64,000 bases of DNA from Williamsia serinedens (GTDB taxonomy: Bacteria; Actinomycetota; Actinomycetes; Mycobacteriales; Mycobacteriaceae), in contig NZ_JAMTCG010000001.1 in the NCBI RefSeq assembly GCF_024171725.1, forward strand, positions 124,001 through 188,000, read 5' to 3'. The position numbers and the translations under genes were made by a program. Position 1 is the first letter of the stretch. The number at the start of each line of letters is the position of its first letter. The notes beneath the pieces were generated by a model. The model had not been told where the DNA came from. It worked only from the letters and a program-made list of their open reading frames with translations, and made no database searches. Below are positions 1 to 10,476 of the stretch, one piece after another.

Positions 1-1
1 C

Positions 2-1927
2 GTCGGCTCGATCGTCACCACGATCCTGGCGATCGTGCGACCGTCCGTGTTCGCCTGGGCCATCGCGTTCTGGCTGTGGTTCACCGTGGTGTTCGCCAAC
101 CTCGCGACGGCGGTCGCCGAGGGCCGCGGGAAGGCCCAGGCCGAGAGCCTGCGGAAGGTGAAGCGCGACACCGTCGCCCGCAAGCTCGGGTCCGACGGGT
201 CGATCGTCGAGGTGTCCGGTTCCGACCTCACCATCGGCGACCGCATCGTCGTCGAGGCCGGCGAGACCATCGCCGGCGACGGCGACGTCGTGGAGGGCAT
301 CGCGACCGTCGACGAGTCGGCCATCACCGGCGAGTCCGCGCCCGTCGTCCGCGAGTCCGGCGGAGACCGCTGCGCGGTGACCGGCGGCACCGTCGTGCTC
401 TCCGACCGCATCGTCGTGCAGATCACCACCAAGCCCGGGGAGTCGTTCGTCGACCGGATGATCGCCCTGGTGGAGGGTGCCTCGCGGAAGAAGACGCCCA
501 ACGAGATCGCGCTCGACATCCTGCTGGCGAGCCTGACGATCATCTTCCTGCTCGCGGTGGTCGCGATCGGCCCGGTGCAGCAGTACGGCGGACAGACACC
601 CGACCCGATCAAGCTGATCGCGCTGCTCGTCTGCCTCATCCCGACCACCATCGGCGCGCTGCTGTCGTCCATCGGCATCGCGGGCATGGACCGGCTGGTG
701 CAGCGCAACGTCCTGGCGATGTCGGGACGCGCGGTGGAGGCCGCCGGCGACATCGACACCCTGCTCATGGACAAGACGGGCACCATCACGTTCGGTAACC
801 GTCGCGCCACCGCGGTGGTCCCGGCGCCCGACGTCTCCGTCGACGAGATCGCCCTGGCCGCATGCCGATCGAGCCTCGGCGACGACACCCCCGAGGGACG
901 CAGCATCGTCGAGTTCTGCGCCGAGACCCACGGCGTGGACGTCGAGGCGATCCGCCCGGCGCCGGGCTCGGCGACGCTGGTGCCGTTCACAGCGCAGACG
1001 CGTATGAGCGGACTGGACCTCGCCGACGGAACGGCCCTGCGCAAGGGTGCCGCCGACGCGGTGATCTCCTGGGCCCGCTCGACCGGGTCCACCGTCCCGG
1101 ACGCGGTCTCCGACCAGGTCGACGCGATCGCCACCGGCGGTGGTACCCCGCTCGTCGTCGGTGAACGCCGCGGCGATGACGCCGTGCGGGTGCTCGGTGT
1201 CATCGCCCTGTCCGACGTCGTGAAACCCGGTATGGCGCAGCGGTTCGCGCAACTGCGCGCGATGGGCATCCGCACGGTGATGGTCACCGGTGACAACCCG
1301 CGCACCGCGGCGGCCATCGCCGCCGAGGCCGGCGTCGACGACGTCATCTCCGAGGCGACGCCGGAGGACAAGCTCGAGGTGATCCGCGCCGAGCAGGCCG
1401 ACGGCAAGCTCGTCGCGATGACCGGCGACGGGACCAACGACGCGCCCGCGCTCGCGCAGGCCGACGTGGGCCTGGCGATGAACACGGGCACGTCGGCCGC
1501 GAAGGAGGCCGGCAACATGGTCGATCTCGACTCCGACCCGACCAAGCTCATCGACGTGGTGGCGATCGGCAAGCAGCTGCTCATCACCCGCGGCGCGTTG
1601 ACGACGTTCTCGCTCGCCAACGACCTGGCGAAGTACTTCGCGATCCTGCCCGCCCTGTTCAGCGGCATCTACCCGCAGCTCGACGGGCTCAACATCATGC
1701 GGCTGCACTCGGCGCAGTCGGCGATCACCTCGGCGGTGGTGTTCAACGCGCTGATCATCATCGCGCTGATCCCGCTGTCCCTGCGGGGTGTCGCCTACCG
1801 GCCGTCGTCGGCGTCGCGACTGCTCGGCCGCAACCTGCTCGTCTACGGCGTCGGCGGTGTCATCTCGCCGTTCGTGGGCATCTGGCTCATCGATCTCGTC
1901 GTCCGATTCATCCCGGGAATGGGGTAG
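2..1927 (+). CDS. kdpB: KdpB, potassium-transporting P-type ATPase catalytic subunit (5' end missing)
   Basis: Catalytic P-type ATPase subunit of the KdpFABC high-affinity potassium pump in the cytoplasmic membrane. The frame is open from base 2 and lacks roughly the first 60-70 residues; the codon at 35 is internal. Visible motifs are the TGES actuator loop (in [12 protein letters not shown]), the phosphorylation motif DKTGT with its aspartate codon at 770, the TPEGRS and KGA nucleotide-binding segments, and the hinge motif [10 protein letters not shown]. Hydrophobic segments follow at the C-terminus. Residue by residue it matches E. coli KdpB as recalled. It overlaps kdpC by one base. kdpA should lie just outside the window. 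Confidence 0.97.
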   Translation, partial: VGSIVTTILAIVRPSVFAWAIAFWLWFTVVFANLATAVAEGRGKAQAESLRKVKRDTVARKLGSDGSIVEVSGSDLTIGDRIVVEAGETIAGDGDVVEGIATVDESAITGESAPVVRESGGDRCAVTGGTVVLSDRIVVQITTKPGESFVDRMIALVEGASRKKTPNEIALDILLASLTIIFLLAVVAIGPVQQYGGQTPDPIKLIALLVCLIPTTIGALLSSIGIAGMDRLVQRNVLAMSGRAVEAAGDIDTLLMDKTGTITFGNRRATAVVPAPDVSVDEIALAACRSSLGDDTPEGRSIVEFCAETHGVDVEAIRPAPGSATLVPFTAQTRMSGLDLADGTALRKGAADAVISWARSTGSTVPDAVSDQVDAIATGGGTPLVVGERRGDDAVRVLGVIALSDVVKPGMAQRFAQLRAMGIRTVMVTGDNPRTAAAIAAEAGVDDVISEATPEDKLEVIRAEQADGKLVAMTGDGTNDAPALAQADVGLAMNTGTSAAKEAGNMVDLDSDPTKLIDVVAIGKQLLITRGALTTFSLANDLAKYFAILPALFSGIYPQLDGLNIMRLHSAQSAITSAVVFNALIIIALIPLSLRGVAYRPSSASRLLGRNLLVYGVGGVISPFVGIWLIDLVVRFIPGMG

Positions 1928-2556
1928 TGGTGCTCGTCGTCAAGCAGGTCCTCCGTCAGGCGGTCGTCGGTCTCGCGGTGCTCGTCGCGCTCACCGTCGT
2001 CGTCGGGATCGCCTATCCCGCCGTCGTGTGGGGCGTCGCGCGGATCGCGCCGGGCGGCCCCGAGGGGTCGCGCGTCACCGACCGCGCCGGCTGCGAGGTC
2101 GGGTCGGCGCTGCTCGGCATCGACCCCCGCCCCGCGCGCGGTGCACCCGATCCCTATCTGCACGCGCGCGTCGTCGGGTCCGACGACGACCCGTTCGCCC
2201 CGGGTGACGCGTCGGCGTCGGCGGCGAGCCAGCAGGGTCCGTCCAGCGAGAAGCTGGCGCGGTGGATCCAGACCCGTCGCGCCGACATCGCCGCCCGCGA
2301 GGGGGTGTCGCCCGACCGTGTCCCGGTCGACGCGGTGACCGGGTCCGGGTCAGGACTGGACCCCGACATCAGCCCGGCCTACGCCGCCGTCCAGGTGCCG
2401 CGCATCGCCCGGGTCACCGGCAAGACCCAGGATCAGGTGCGTGCCGTGATCGCCGCCAACACCGACGGGCGTCAGCTGGGCTTCCTGGGGCAACCGACGG
2501 TGAACGTCCTGGGTGTGAACCGGGGGCTCGGCCTGACCGCGGGCAGGTGCGGGTAG
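1927..2556 (+). CDS. kdpC: KdpC, potassium-transporting ATPase accessory subunit
   Basis: Single-span subunit that stabilises the KdpB-ATP interaction in the Kdp pump. It is 209 aa, slightly longer than the roughly 190 aa of E. coli KdpC. One transmembrane segment lies at about residues 9-33 and the rest is extracytoplasmic. The family's conserved C-terminal stretches are present: SGSGLDPDISPAYA, the arginine-rich PRIARV segment, and VNVLGVNRGL. The GTG start overlaps the kdpB stop by one base, and kdpD follows after 6 bp, so the genes are probably co-transcribed and translationally coupled. Confidence 0.95.
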   Translation: MVLVVKQVLRQAVVGLAVLVALTVVVGIAYPAVVWGVARIAPGGPEGSRVTDRAGCEVGSALLGIDPRPARGAPDPYLHARVVGSDDDPFAPGDASASAASQQGPSSEKLARWIQTRRADIAAREGVSPDRVPVDAVTGSGSGLDPDISPAYAAVQVPRIARVTGKTQDQVRAVIAANTDGRQLGFLGQPTVNVLGVNRGLGLTAGRCG

Positions 2557-2562
2557 CGCGGC

Positions 2563-5250
2563 ATGAGTGACACAGCGGAAGATCAGGCGGTGTCCGCACC
2601 GACCGCATCGTCACGGGACGCCGACCGGCGCGGGACGCTGCAGATCTTCCTCGGCTGCGCCCCCGGCGTCGGCAAGACCTACGAGATGCTCGCGCAGGCG
2701 AAGACGCTGCTCGTCGAGGGCTCCGACGTCGTCGCCGCGATCGTCGAGACGCACGGTCGCAGCGCGACCGCCCAGATGGCCGACGGGATCGAGACCGTCC
2801 CGACCCGACCGGTGGAGCACCGCGGCACCGTGCTCCACGAACTCGACGTCGACGCGGTCCTGGCCCGCGACCCCGACGTGGTGCTCGTCGACGAGCTGGC
2901 GCACAGCAACCCGCCGGGGATGCGGAACGCCAAGCGGTGGGAGGACATCCGCGACCTGCTCGACGCCGGGATCGACGTGCTGTCCACGGTGAACATCCAG
3001 CACCTGGAGAGCCTCAACGACGTCGTCGCCGAGATCACCGGCGTCACGCAGCGCGAGACCGTTCCCGACGAGGTCGTCCGCGCGGCCGACTCGATCGAGT
3101 TGGTCGACATCGCACCCGAGGCGTTGCGACGCCGTCTCGCCGCGGGCAAGGTCTACAAGGGCGACCGCATCCAGGGTGCGCTGGTGAACTACTTCCGTCA
3201 GGGCAACCTGACGGCGCTGCGCGAGCTGGCACTGCTGTGGCTCGCCGACCGGGTCGACGACTCCCTCGCGGACTACCGGGCCCAGAACGCGATCACCGCG
3301 ACGTGGGAGACCCGGGAACGCGTGGTCGTCGCGATCACCGGTGGCCCCGAGTCGGCGACGCTGCTGCGGCGCGCCAGCCGTATCGCGTCGCGCTCGAGCG
3401 CGGAGCTCATCGCGGTGCACGTCGTCCGCGGCGACGGTCTCCTCGACCGCCTGTCGGGGGAACTGCCCTCGCTGAAGGACCTCGCCGAGGGGTTCGGTGC
3501 GCGCATCCACACCGCCGTCGGCGACGACATCGCCGAGACCCTCCTCGACTTCGCGCGCGGAGTGAACGCGACCCAGCTGGTGCTCGGCACGTCGCGGCGG
3601 TCCCGGTGGGAGCGGTTGCTGTCGGAGGGCACCGGGGCCGCCGTGGTGCGCATGTCGGGCAAGATCGACGTGCACATGGTCACCCACGACCAGGCCCCGC
3701 GCCGCAATCCGCTCGACATCCGGCAGAGTCGTTTCCGCCGCCCGCTGACGTGGGTGTTCGCGGTGCTCGTGCCGTCCGCCGCGGCTGTGGTCATGTACTT
3801 CGCCGACGCGTGGATGGGATTCGCGACCGAGACCGCGGTCTTCTTCCTCGTGGTGCTCGCGATCTCGCTCCTCGGAGGCGTCGCGCCGGCGGCGCTGACC
3901 GCGATCGTCTCCGGCCTGCTGCTGAACTACTTCTTCACCGACCCCCGGTACAGCTTCACCATCGACAACACCGAGAACGCCTCGACGATCCTCGTGATGC
4001 TGGTGGTGGCGATCGCGGTCGCGGCCCTGGTCGACTCCGCGTCGCGGCGTCGTCGGGAGGCGTCGCGGGCGGCGGCCGAGGCCGAACTGCTCACGACGTT
4101 CGCCGGTGCGGTCCTGTCGGGGACGAGCCCGAGCACCCTTCTCGAGCTGGTGCGCGACACCTTCGGGCAGACGTCGGTGTCGGTGGTCCGACTGGCCGGC
4201 GATTCCGTCCCCGTCGTGGAGAACGCGGTCGGGACCGACCCCGCCACCCGGCCCGGGGACGCCGACACGGTGTGCACCGTCGCGTCGGGGGAGTACGCGA
4301 TGCTGCTGTGCGGGCCCTCGCCGACGGGCCGTGACCGGCGTGTGCTGACGGCCGTCGCGACCCAGGCCGCCGGTGTGGTGGAACGTCGCCGGCTCGCCGA
4401 GGCCGCGTCGGAGGCGCGGGCCCTGGCCGAGACCGACAGGCTCCGCCGAGCACTGCTCTCGGCGGTCAGCCACGACCTGCGGACCCCGCTCGCGGCGGTG
4501 AAGGCCGCCGCCTCCAGTCTGCGCAGCACCGACGTCTCGTTCTCCCCGGAGGACACCGCGGAACTGCTCGCGACGATCGAGGAGTCGACGGATCACCTCA
4601 CCGCCATCGTCGGCAACCTGCTCGACTCCTCGCGCCTCGCCGCGGGCGTCGTGCGCCCGCAGATGCGCCACGTGTACCTCGGCGAGGTGGTCGGACGGGT
4701 GTTGGTGGGCATGGCCAGCTACGCGACGACCGCCACCGACCGGGTCCGCGTCGAGGGCGGCCACGTCCTCGTCTGGGCCGATCCGGTGTTGCTGGAACGA
4801 GTTCTGGCGAACCTCGTCGACAACGCGCTGCGCCACTCCGGCGACGCGACGGTGACGGTCCGCGCCGAACCGGACGAGCCGAGCGGCGGGGGCGACGACA
4901 CGACGACGAGCGCCTCGCGTCGGGTGCGGGTGCTCGTCGTGGACCACGGCGTCGGCATCGACGAGGGCGACCGCGCCGCGGTGCTCGCGGCCTTCCACCG
5001 CCTCGGCGACCAGAACGCGAGTTCCGGTGTGGGGCTGGGCCTGTCGGTGGCGTCGGGGTTCACCGAGGCGATGGGCGGGCAGCTCGAGGTCGTCGAGACG
5101 CCGGGCGGCGGGTCCACCATGGTGGTCGACCTGCCCGCCGACGCGACCACCGACCCCACCGCCGAGGACGGTGGGGCGGACGACTCCGACGGGACACTCG
5201 GGTCCCCCCGGCGAGAGGATGTGCAGGGTGTCGCAACCACCGGCCCCTGA
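2563..5250 (+). CDS. kdpD: KdpD, osmosensitive potassium-channel sensor histidine kinase
   Basis: Membrane sensor kinase controlling kdp expression in response to potassium limitation or turgor. The order of parts in 895 aa is: N-terminal KdpD domain with Walker A GCAPGVGKT at residues 31-39; a UspA-like domain at about 245-370; a four-helix DUF4118 membrane block at about 394-495; a linker or GAF-like region; a HisKA domain with SHDLRTP and phospho-acceptor His637; and a HATPase domain with N box NLVDNALRH and G boxes DHGVGID and GVGLGLSV. Length and architecture are typical. Its 3' end overlaps kdpE by 23 bp. Confidence 0.97.
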   Translation: MSDTAEDQAVSAPTASSRDADRRGTLQIFLGCAPGVGKTYEMLAQAKTLLVEGSDVVAAIVETHGRSATAQMADGIETVPTRPVEHRGTVLHELDVDAVLARDPDVVLVDELAHSNPPGMRNAKRWEDIRDLLDAGIDVLSTVNIQHLESLNDVVAEITGVTQRETVPDEVVRAADSIELVDIAPEALRRRLAAGKVYKGDRIQGALVNYFRQGNLTALRELALLWLADRVDDSLADYRAQNAITATWETRERVVVAITGGPESATLLRRASRIASRSSAELIAVHVVRGDGLLDRLSGELPSLKDLAEGFGARIHTAVGDDIAETLLDFARGVNATQLVLGTSRRSRWERLLSEGTGAAVVRMSGKIDVHMVTHDQAPRRNPLDIRQSRFRRPLTWVFAVLVPSAAAVVMYFADAWMGFATETAVFFLVVLAISLLGGVAPAALTAIVSGLLLNYFFTDPRYSFTIDNTENASTILVMLVVAIAVAALVDSASRRRREASRAAAEAELLTTFAGAVLSGTSPSTLLELVRDTFGQTSVSVVRLAGDSVPVVENAVGTDPATRPGDADTVCTVASGEYAMLLCGPSPTGRDRRVLTAVATQAAGVVERRRLAEAASEARALAETDRLRRALLSAVSHDLRTPLAAVKAAASSLRSTDVSFSPEDTAELLATIEESTDHLTAIVGNLLDSSRLAAGVVRPQMRHVYLGEVVGRVLVGMASYATTATDRVRVEGGHVLVWADPVLLERVLANLVDNALRHSGDATVTVRAEPDEPSGGGDDTTTSASRRVRVLVVDHGVGIDEGDRAAVLAAFHRLGDQNASSGVGLGLSVASGFTEAMGGQLEVVETPGGGSTMVVDLPADATTDPTAEDGGADDSDGTLGSPRREDVQGVATTGP

Positions 5251-5935
5251 CCCCGTGCGCGTGCTCGTCGTCGACGACGAGCCGCAGATCCTGCGTGCCC
5301 TGCGGATCAACCTGCGCGCGCGAGGGTTCGAGGTCACGACCGCGTCGACCGGTGCCGGCGCGTTGCGGGCCGCGGCCCAGACCGACCCGCAGGTCGTCAT
5401 CCTCGATCTCGGGCTCCCCGACATGGACGGCATGGCCGTGCTGTCCGGCCTGCGCGGCTGGACGACGGTGCCGGTCATCGTCCTGTCCGCGCGGGTGGAC
5501 TCCGCGGACAAGGTCGATGCTCTCGACGCCGGCGCCGACGACTACGTCACCAAGCCGTTCGGCATGGAGGAGTTGCTCGCCCGCCTGCGGGCCGCCGTCC
5601 GGCGCGCGGCTGCCCCGGCACCGGGCGCCGAGGTGCCGGTCGTGGACGCCGGGTCGTTCGTCGTGGACCTGACGGCCAAGATCGTCACGCGCGACGGCGA
5701 ACCGGTGCACCTGACCCCGACCGAGTGGGGCGTGCTGGAGATGCTGGTGCGCAACGAGGGCAAGCTCGTCGGGCAGCGGGAACTGCTGCACGAGGTGTGG
5801 GGACCCTCGTACCACTCTCAGACCCATTATCTCCGTGTGTATCTCGCGGGTCTGCGTCGCAAGCTGGAACCGGACCCCGCCCGCCCGCGGCATCTCCTCA
5901 CCGAGGCGGGCATGGGGTATCGCTTCGTGCGCTGA
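5228..5935 (+). CDS. kdpE: KdpE, OmpR/PhoB-family response regulator
   Basis: Cytoplasmic DNA-binding response regulator partnered with KdpD; it activates kdp transcription when phosphorylated. The receiver domain covers about residues 10-125, with acidic pair VDDE and phospho-acceptor Asp60 in ILDLGLPD, and the lysine switch in VTKPFG. A winged-helix trans_reg_C domain (LTPTEWGVLEML ... HYLRVYLAGLRRKLE) occupies the C-terminal 100 residues. GTG 5228 is preferred because GAGAGG lies 9 nt upstream; ATG 5219 in the same frame abuts that sequence and is less likely. The 235-aa length matches the family. Confidence 0.95.
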   Translation: MSQPPAPDPVRVLVVDDEPQILRALRINLRARGFEVTTASTGAGALRAAAQTDPQVVILDLGLPDMDGMAVLSGLRGWTTVPVIVLSARVDSADKVDALDAGADDYVTKPFGMEELLARLRAAVRRAAAPAPGAEVPVVDAGSFVVDLTAKIVTRDGEPVHLTPTEWGVLEMLVRNEGKLVGQRELLHEVWGPSYHSQTHYLRVYLAGLRRKLEPDPARPRHLLTEAGMGYRFVR

Positions 5936-5993
5936 GGGCGGACGCGCCCGGAGTGCCGGAATCGCCGCCCCGAGGACCGTGTTGACTGCTGGC

Positions 5994-6428
5994 ATGAGCG
6001 CAGAGAACACCGCACCCGCCGCCACCGAGCTCTGGGTGGAGCGGACCGGCACCCGTCGCTACGTCGGGCACAGTTCGCGCGGGGCCACCGTCGAGGTCGG
6101 CTCGGTCGACGTCGACGGCGTGTTCACCCCCGGCGAACTGTTGAAGATCGCCCTCGCCGCGTGCACGGGCATGAGCTCCGACGCGACCCTCGCCCGTCGC
6201 CTCGGGGACGACTACGCCGCGACCGTGCGCGTCTCCGGGGACGCCGACCGCGAGAACGAGGTGTACCCGCACCTGCAGGAGTCCCTCGAGCTCGACCTGT
6301 CGGACCTCGACGCGGCAGCCCTCGACCGGCTGCTCACCGTGGTACGCCGCTCCGTCGACGCCAGCTGCACCGTCGGCCGCACCCTGAAGGCCGGCACGAC
6401 CGTCGACCTCGACATCCCCACGCCGTGA
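5994..6428 (+). CDS. OsmC-family peroxiredoxin-like protein
   Basis: Small cytoplasmic OsmC/Ohr-superfamily protein, likely a thiol-dependent reductase for organic hydroperoxides. Both family cysteines are visible in the 144-aa product: Cys57 in AACTGMSSD and Cys125 in DASCTVG, the spacing expected for the catalytic pair. It lies 58 bp after kdpE and overlaps the acylphosphatase start by 4 bp. A TTGACT hexamer six bases before the ATG could be a weak -10 of a leaderless transcript. OsmC versus Ohr subtype and natural substrate cannot be told from the sequence. Confidence 0.85.
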   Translation: MSAENTAPAATELWVERTGTRRYVGHSSRGATVEVGSVDVDGVFTPGELLKIALAACTGMSSDATLARRLGDDYAATVRVSGDADRENEVYPHLQESLELDLSDLDAAALDRLLTVVRRSVDASCTVGRTLKAGTTVDLDIPTP

Positions 6429-6712
6429 CCACGCCGGCCGGGTCCACCCGCCTCACCGCCTGGGTGCACGGACACGTCCAGGGCGTCGGGTTCCGCTGGT
6501 GGACGCGCTCACGGGCGCTGGAACTCGGACTGACCGGGTACGCGGCCAACCAGGCCGACGGTCGGGTGCTCGTCGTCGCCGAGGGCACGCCCGACGCGAC
6601 CGCCCGGCTCCTGGAACTGCTGCGGGGCGGTGAGACGCCGGGGCACGTCGACCTCGTCGTCGACGACACCGCGCCCGCGACCGGCGAGTTCACCGGGTTC
6701 GTCGAACGCTGA
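6425..6712 (+). CDS. acyP: Acylphosphatase
   Basis: Small 95-aa enzyme hydrolysing carboxyl-phosphate bonds of acylphosphates such as acetyl phosphate. The signature GHVQGVGFRWW carries catalytic Arg24, and Asn42 in GYAANQADGRV is the second catalytic residue. The GTG start overlaps the stop of the OsmC-like gene in a GTGA junction, so the two are probably translationally coupled. As recalled, an acylphosphatase also precedes smc in mycobacteria. Confidence 0.94.
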   Translation: MTTPAGSTRLTAWVHGHVQGVGFRWWTRSRALELGLTGYAANQADGRVLVVAEGTPDATARLLELLRGGETPGHVDLVVDDTAPATGEFTGFVER

Positions 6713-6761
6713 CGCCCACCGCGGTGTCGCGCGGCGTTCACCCTGTGGTCGCCCGTGCGAT

Positions 6762-6767
6762 TACCCT
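6762..6767 (+). promoter_or_regulatory. Candidate -10 hexamer for leaderless smc transcript
   Basis: TACCCT fits the actinobacterial TANNNT -10 consensus and ends 8 nt before the smc GTG. No Shine-Dalgarno sequence is present in the gap, so transcription could start at or next to the start codon. Confidence 0.45.
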
Positions 6768-6775
6768 CTACCGTC

Positions 6776-9700
6776 GTGCACCTGAAGAGCCTGACGTTGA
6801 AGGGGTTCAAGTCCTTCGCGTCGGCCACGACCCTCCGGTTCGAACCGGGGATCACCTGCGTCGTCGGCCCCAACGGCTCCGGGAAGTCGAACGTCGTCGA
6901 CGCGCTCAGTTGGGTGATGGGGGAGCAGGGCGCAAAGGCCCTGCGCGGCGGGAAGATGGAGGACGTCATCTTCGCCGGCACCTCCGGTCGCGCCCCGCTG
7001 GGCCGGGCCGAGGTGACACTGACCATCGACAACGCCGACGGCGCCCTCCCCATCGACTACTCCGAGGTCTCGGTGACGCGGCGCATGTTCCGCGACGGAG
7101 CCGGTGAGTACGAGATCAACGGCAGCACATGCCGCCTCATGGACGTGCAGGAGCTGCTCAGCGACTCCGGCATCGGGCGCGAGATGCACGTCATCGTCGG
7201 CCAGGGGCGGCTCTCGGCGATCCTCGAGTCCCGTCCCGAGGACCGCCGCGCCTTCATCGAGGAGGCCGCCGGCGTCCTCAAGCACCGCAAGCGCAAAGAG
7301 AAGGCCGTCCGCAAGCTCGAGTCCATGCAGGCCAACCTGGCCCGGCTGACCGATCTCACCGACGAGCTGCGTCGCCAGCTCAAGCCGCTCGGCCGGCAGG
7401 CCGAGGTGGCCCGGCGCGCGGCCACCGTCCAGGCCGACCTGCGCGACGCGCGACTGCGCCTCGCCGCCGACGACCTCGTCACCCTGCGGGCGTCCCGCGC
7501 CGACCGGGACGCCGTCGAGGCGCAGATCCGAGAACGCTCCGACGCCGTCGCCGCCGCGCTCGACGCCGCGACCGCCGAGATGACCGGCCACGAGGAGAAG
7601 GTCGCCGCGATCGCGCCCGCCGCGCAGGCCGCCGCGGCGAGCTGGTTCCGACTGTCCGCACTCGCCGAACGCATCGACGCGACACGCCGGGTGGCCGCGG
7701 AACGGTCCCGGCACCTCGCCGAGCCGGTGGTCGTCGAGGCGGGTCGCGACCCCGACGAGCTCGACGCCGCGGCACAGGCGGCCGCCGAGGACGAGGCCAT
7801 CCGCACCGAGGCCGTCGAGGAGGCGCAGGACACGCTCGAGTCGGCACGGGCGGCCCTGCAGGCCGCCGAGTCGGTCGCGAGCGAGGCCGAGCGCGCCCAC
7901 CTGGCCGCGGTGCGTGCCGTCGCCGACCGTCGCGAGGGTCTCGTCCGGCTGGAGGGTCAGGTGACCACTCTCGCCGCGCGGGTCGAGTCGGCCGAGGCCG
8001 AGGACACGCGGCTGTCGGAGGCGATCGTCGAGGCCGCCCAGCGCGCCGACGAGGCGCAGCGCGAGTTCGACGCGGTGCAGGCGCGGGTGCCGGAGCTCGA
8101 CGCAACCGAGAAGGGTCTCGACGAGCACCACGAACGGACCGTCGCCGCGCTCGACGCCGCGAACGCCCGCGTCACCGAACTGCAGGCCGCCGAACGCGCC
8201 GCCGAACAGCAGGTGGCGTCGCTCACGGCGCGCATCGACGCACTCTCGACGGGCCTGAGTCGTCGCGACGGCGGCGCCTGGCTCCTCGCCGACGGCCATG
8301 GCATCGACGGGCTGCGCGGTGCGCTGGCCGACGTGCTGCGGATCGAACCCGGGTACGAGACCGCGGTCGCCGCCGCACTCGGCCCGGCCGAGGACGCCGT
8401 CGCCGCGACCGACCACGGGGCCGCGCACACGGCGCTGCGCCGGCTGAAGGAGGCCGACGCGGGCCGGGCCGTTCTCGTCGTGGGTGGACTCCCGCGGCAC
8501 CGTCCGGCGCGGACGGTGACCCTGCCGGTCGGGGCCCGATGGATCGCCGACCTCGTCCGCGCCCCCGACGACGTGCAGGGCGCGATGGACCTCGTCCTCG
8601 CGCAGACGGTCGTCGCCGACGACCTCGACGTCGCGACACGGATCGCCCGCGACGCCGCGGACGCCGGTGACCGGCTGCTCGTGGTCACCCGCGACGGCGA
8701 CGTGGTGGGGCCAGGGTGGCTCAGCGGTGGCTCGGACCGACGCCCGTCCGCTCTCGAGCTGCAGGCCGAGATCGACTCCGCCGAGGCGGATCTCGTCATC
8801 GCGCGGCACCGCTGCGAGGAGCTGTCCGCGGCACTGTCGGGTGCTCTCGCCGACCAGGAGGCCCGCCGACTGGCCGCCGACGACGCGGTCACCGCGCTGC
8901 ACGAGTCCGACGCGGCGGTCGGTGCCGTCTACGAGCAACTCGCCCGCCTGGGTCAGGCGGTGCGCGCCGCGCACGGCGAGGCCGAGCGCCTGTCGGTGCG
9001 TCGCGCCGCGGTCGAGTCGAACCGGGCGACCGCCGTCGCCGAGCTCGCCGAGATGGAGCGCCGTCTGCAGGCCGCGAACGTCGACCCCGACGACACCGTG
9101 ACCGACACCGGCGCCGACGCCGAGCGCGCGGCTGCGGCTGCGGCCGTCGCCGACGCGCGGTCGGAGGAGACCGACGCGCGCCTGGCGCTGCGGACGGCCG
9201 AGGAGCGGCTCGCCTCCGTCCGCGGTCGCGCCGACCAGCTGCGTCGCTCGGCCGCAGCCGAGCGCGAGTCCCGAGCCCGCGCCGAACGGCAGAACGCCGC
9301 GCGTGCCCGCGCCGCCGAGGTGGCCGCCGCCGTGGTCGCGGCGTGCGACGCGATCGACGGTCGCCTCCGCGGGTCGGTCTCCGCCGCCCAGGACATCCGC
9401 GACCGGCTCGAGGCCGCGCGCACGCAGCGGTCCACGCAACTCGACGTCGCCCGCCGCCGCGTCGCCGAGCTGACGACCGAGCTGGCCGGTCTGCGCGAGG
9501 AACTCCACGCCGACGAGGTCGCCCGTGCCCAGCTCGCCCTGCGCGTCGAGCAGCTCGAGGCGCAGATCATGGAGACGTGGTCCATCGGCCCCGACGACCT
9601 CGTCGCCGAGTACGGACCCGACGTGCCGCTGCCGCCGAGCGCGCTGGAGATCGCCGAGTACGAGCAGGCCAAGGAGCGGGGCGAGATCGTCGTCGCGCCC

Positions 9701-10390
9701 GCGCCCCTGCCGTACGACCGGGCCACGCAGGAGCGCCGCGCGAAGACGGCGCAGAAGGACCTCACCGCCCTGGGCAAGGTGAACCCGTTGGCGCTCGAGG
9801 AGTTCGCCGCCCTGGAGGAGCGCTACACGTTCCTCTCCACCCAGCTCGAGGACGTGCGCAACGCCCGCCGCGACCTGCTCGACGTCGTCGCCGAGGTCGA
9901 CGAGACGATCCTGCGCGTCTTCACCGAGGCCTACGCCGATGTCGAGCGGGAGTTCGTCGAGGTGTTCCGCACGCTGTTCCCCGGCGGCGAGGGCCGGCTG
10001 ATCCTCACCGACCCGGGTGACATGCTCACGACCGGCATCGAGGTGGAGGCCCGCCCGCCGGGCAAGAAGGTCAAGCGCCTGTCGCTGCTGTCCGGTGGCG
10101 AGAAGTCGCTCACCGCGATCGCGATGCTCGTCGCGATCTTCCGGGCCCGGCCGTCCCCCTTCTATGTGATGGACGAGGTCGAGGCCGCCCTCGACGACAC
10201 CAACCTGCGGCGGTTGATCCGACTCTTCGAGCAGCTCCGCGAGCGGTCGCAGCTCATCGTCATCACGCACCAGAAGCCGACGATGGAGATCGCCGACGCG
10301 CTCTACGGCGTCAGCATGCAGGGCGACGGCATCACCACCGTCATCTCCCAGCGCCTGCGTGGCGTCGACACGGGTGTCGCGGTCCGGTGA
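6776..10390 (+). CDS. smc: SMC, chromosome condensation and segregation ATPase
   Basis: Core subunit of the SMC-ScpAB condensin that compacts and segregates the chromosome. The 1204-aa protein has an N-terminal ABC head with Walker [10 protein letters not shown] at residues 31-39, a long alanine/glutamate/arginine-rich coiled coil, a hinge at about 505-655, a second coiled coil, and a C-terminal head with signature LSGGEKSL and Walker [16 protein letters not shown] 6776 begins the family's usual [17 protein letters not shown] 6755 in the same frame would add seven atypical residues. The last eight codons lie inside a 26-bp tandem repeat continuing past the stop. Confidence 0.97.
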   Translation: MHLKSLTLKGFKSFASATTLRFEPGITCVVGPNGSGKSNVVDALSWVMGEQGAKALRGGKMEDVIFAGTSGRAPLGRAEVTLTIDNADGALPIDYSEVSVTRRMFRDGAGEYEINGSTCRLMDVQELLSDSGIGREMHVIVGQGRLSAILESRPEDRRAFIEEAAGVLKHRKRKEKAVRKLESMQANLARLTDLTDELRRQLKPLGRQAEVARRAATVQADLRDARLRLAADDLVTLRASRADRDAVEAQIRERSDAVAAALDAATAEMTGHEEKVAAIAPAAQAAAASWFRLSALAERIDATRRVAAERSRHLAEPVVVEAGRDPDELDAAAQAAAEDEAIRTEAVEEAQDTLESARAALQAAESVASEAERAHLAAVRAVADRREGLVRLEGQVTTLAARVESAEAEDTRLSEAIVEAAQRADEAQREFDAVQARVPELDATEKGLDEHHERTVAALDAANARVTELQAAERAAEQQVASLTARIDALSTGLSRRDGGAWLLADGHGIDGLRGALADVLRIEPGYETAVAAALGPAEDAVAATDHGAAHTALRRLKEADAGRAVLVVGGLPRHRPARTVTLPVGARWIADLVRAPDDVQGAMDLVLAQTVVADDLDVATRIARDAADAGDRLLVVTRDGDVVGPGWLSGGSDRRPSALELQAEIDSAEADLVIARHRCEELSAALSGALADQEARRLAADDAVTALHESDAAVGAVYEQLARLGQAVRAAHGEAERLSVRRAAVESNRATAVAELAEMERRLQAANVDPDDTVTDTGADAERAAAAAAVADARSEETDARLALRTAEERLASVRGRADQLRRSAAAERESRARAERQNAARARAAEVAAAVVAACDAIDGRLRGSVSAAQDIRDRLEAARTQRSTQLDVARRRVAELTTELAGLREELHADEVARAQLALRVEQLEAQIMETWSIGPDDLVAEYGPDVPLPPSALEIAEYEQAKERGEIVVAPAPLPYDRATQERRAKTAQKDLTALGKVNPLALEEFAALEERYTFLSTQLEDVRNARRDLLDVVAEVDETILRVFTEAYADVEREFVEVFRTLFPGGEGRLILTDPGDMLTTGIEVEARPPGKKVKRLSLLSGGEKSLTAIAMLVAIFRARPSPFYVMDEVEAALDDTNLRRLIRLFEQLRERSQLIVITHQKPTMEIADALYGVSMQGDGITTVISQRLRGVDTGVAVR

Positions 10391-10443
10391 CCGACACGGG
10401 TGTGGCGGTCCGGTGACCGACACGGGTGTCGCGGCCCGCTGAC
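10366..10443 (+). repeat. Three-copy 26-bp tandem repeat across the smc stop codon
   Basis: Units at 10366-10391, 10392-10417 and 10418-10443. The second differs from the first at one base and the third at two. Each carries the near-palindrome CGACACGGGTGTCG (one arm altered in unit 2) and ends CCGGTGAC or CCGCTGAC. The first unit encodes the last SMC residues and its TGA stop; the others lie between smc and ftsY. Confidence 0.9.
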
Positions 10444-10476
10444 GCCGCACCCCCGCCGCGGTGACACCATGAACGG

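Noticed and set aside
2611-5511. 966-codon minus-strand frame over kdpD and kdpE
   Set aside because: Shadow frame with composition-driven sequence and no domain; kdpD has complete kinase motifs on the plus strand.
5936-5949. Short GGGCG/CGCCC hairpin after kdpE
   Set aside because: A 5-bp stem with a 4-nt loop and no T tract is too common at this GC content to call a terminator.
6761-10450. 1229-codon open frame antisense to smc, longer than smc itself
   Set aside because: It is the GC-skew shadow of a high-GC gene: the product is low-complexity Gly/Arg/Asp/Leu-rich with no motifs, while the plus strand encodes an unmistakable SMC.
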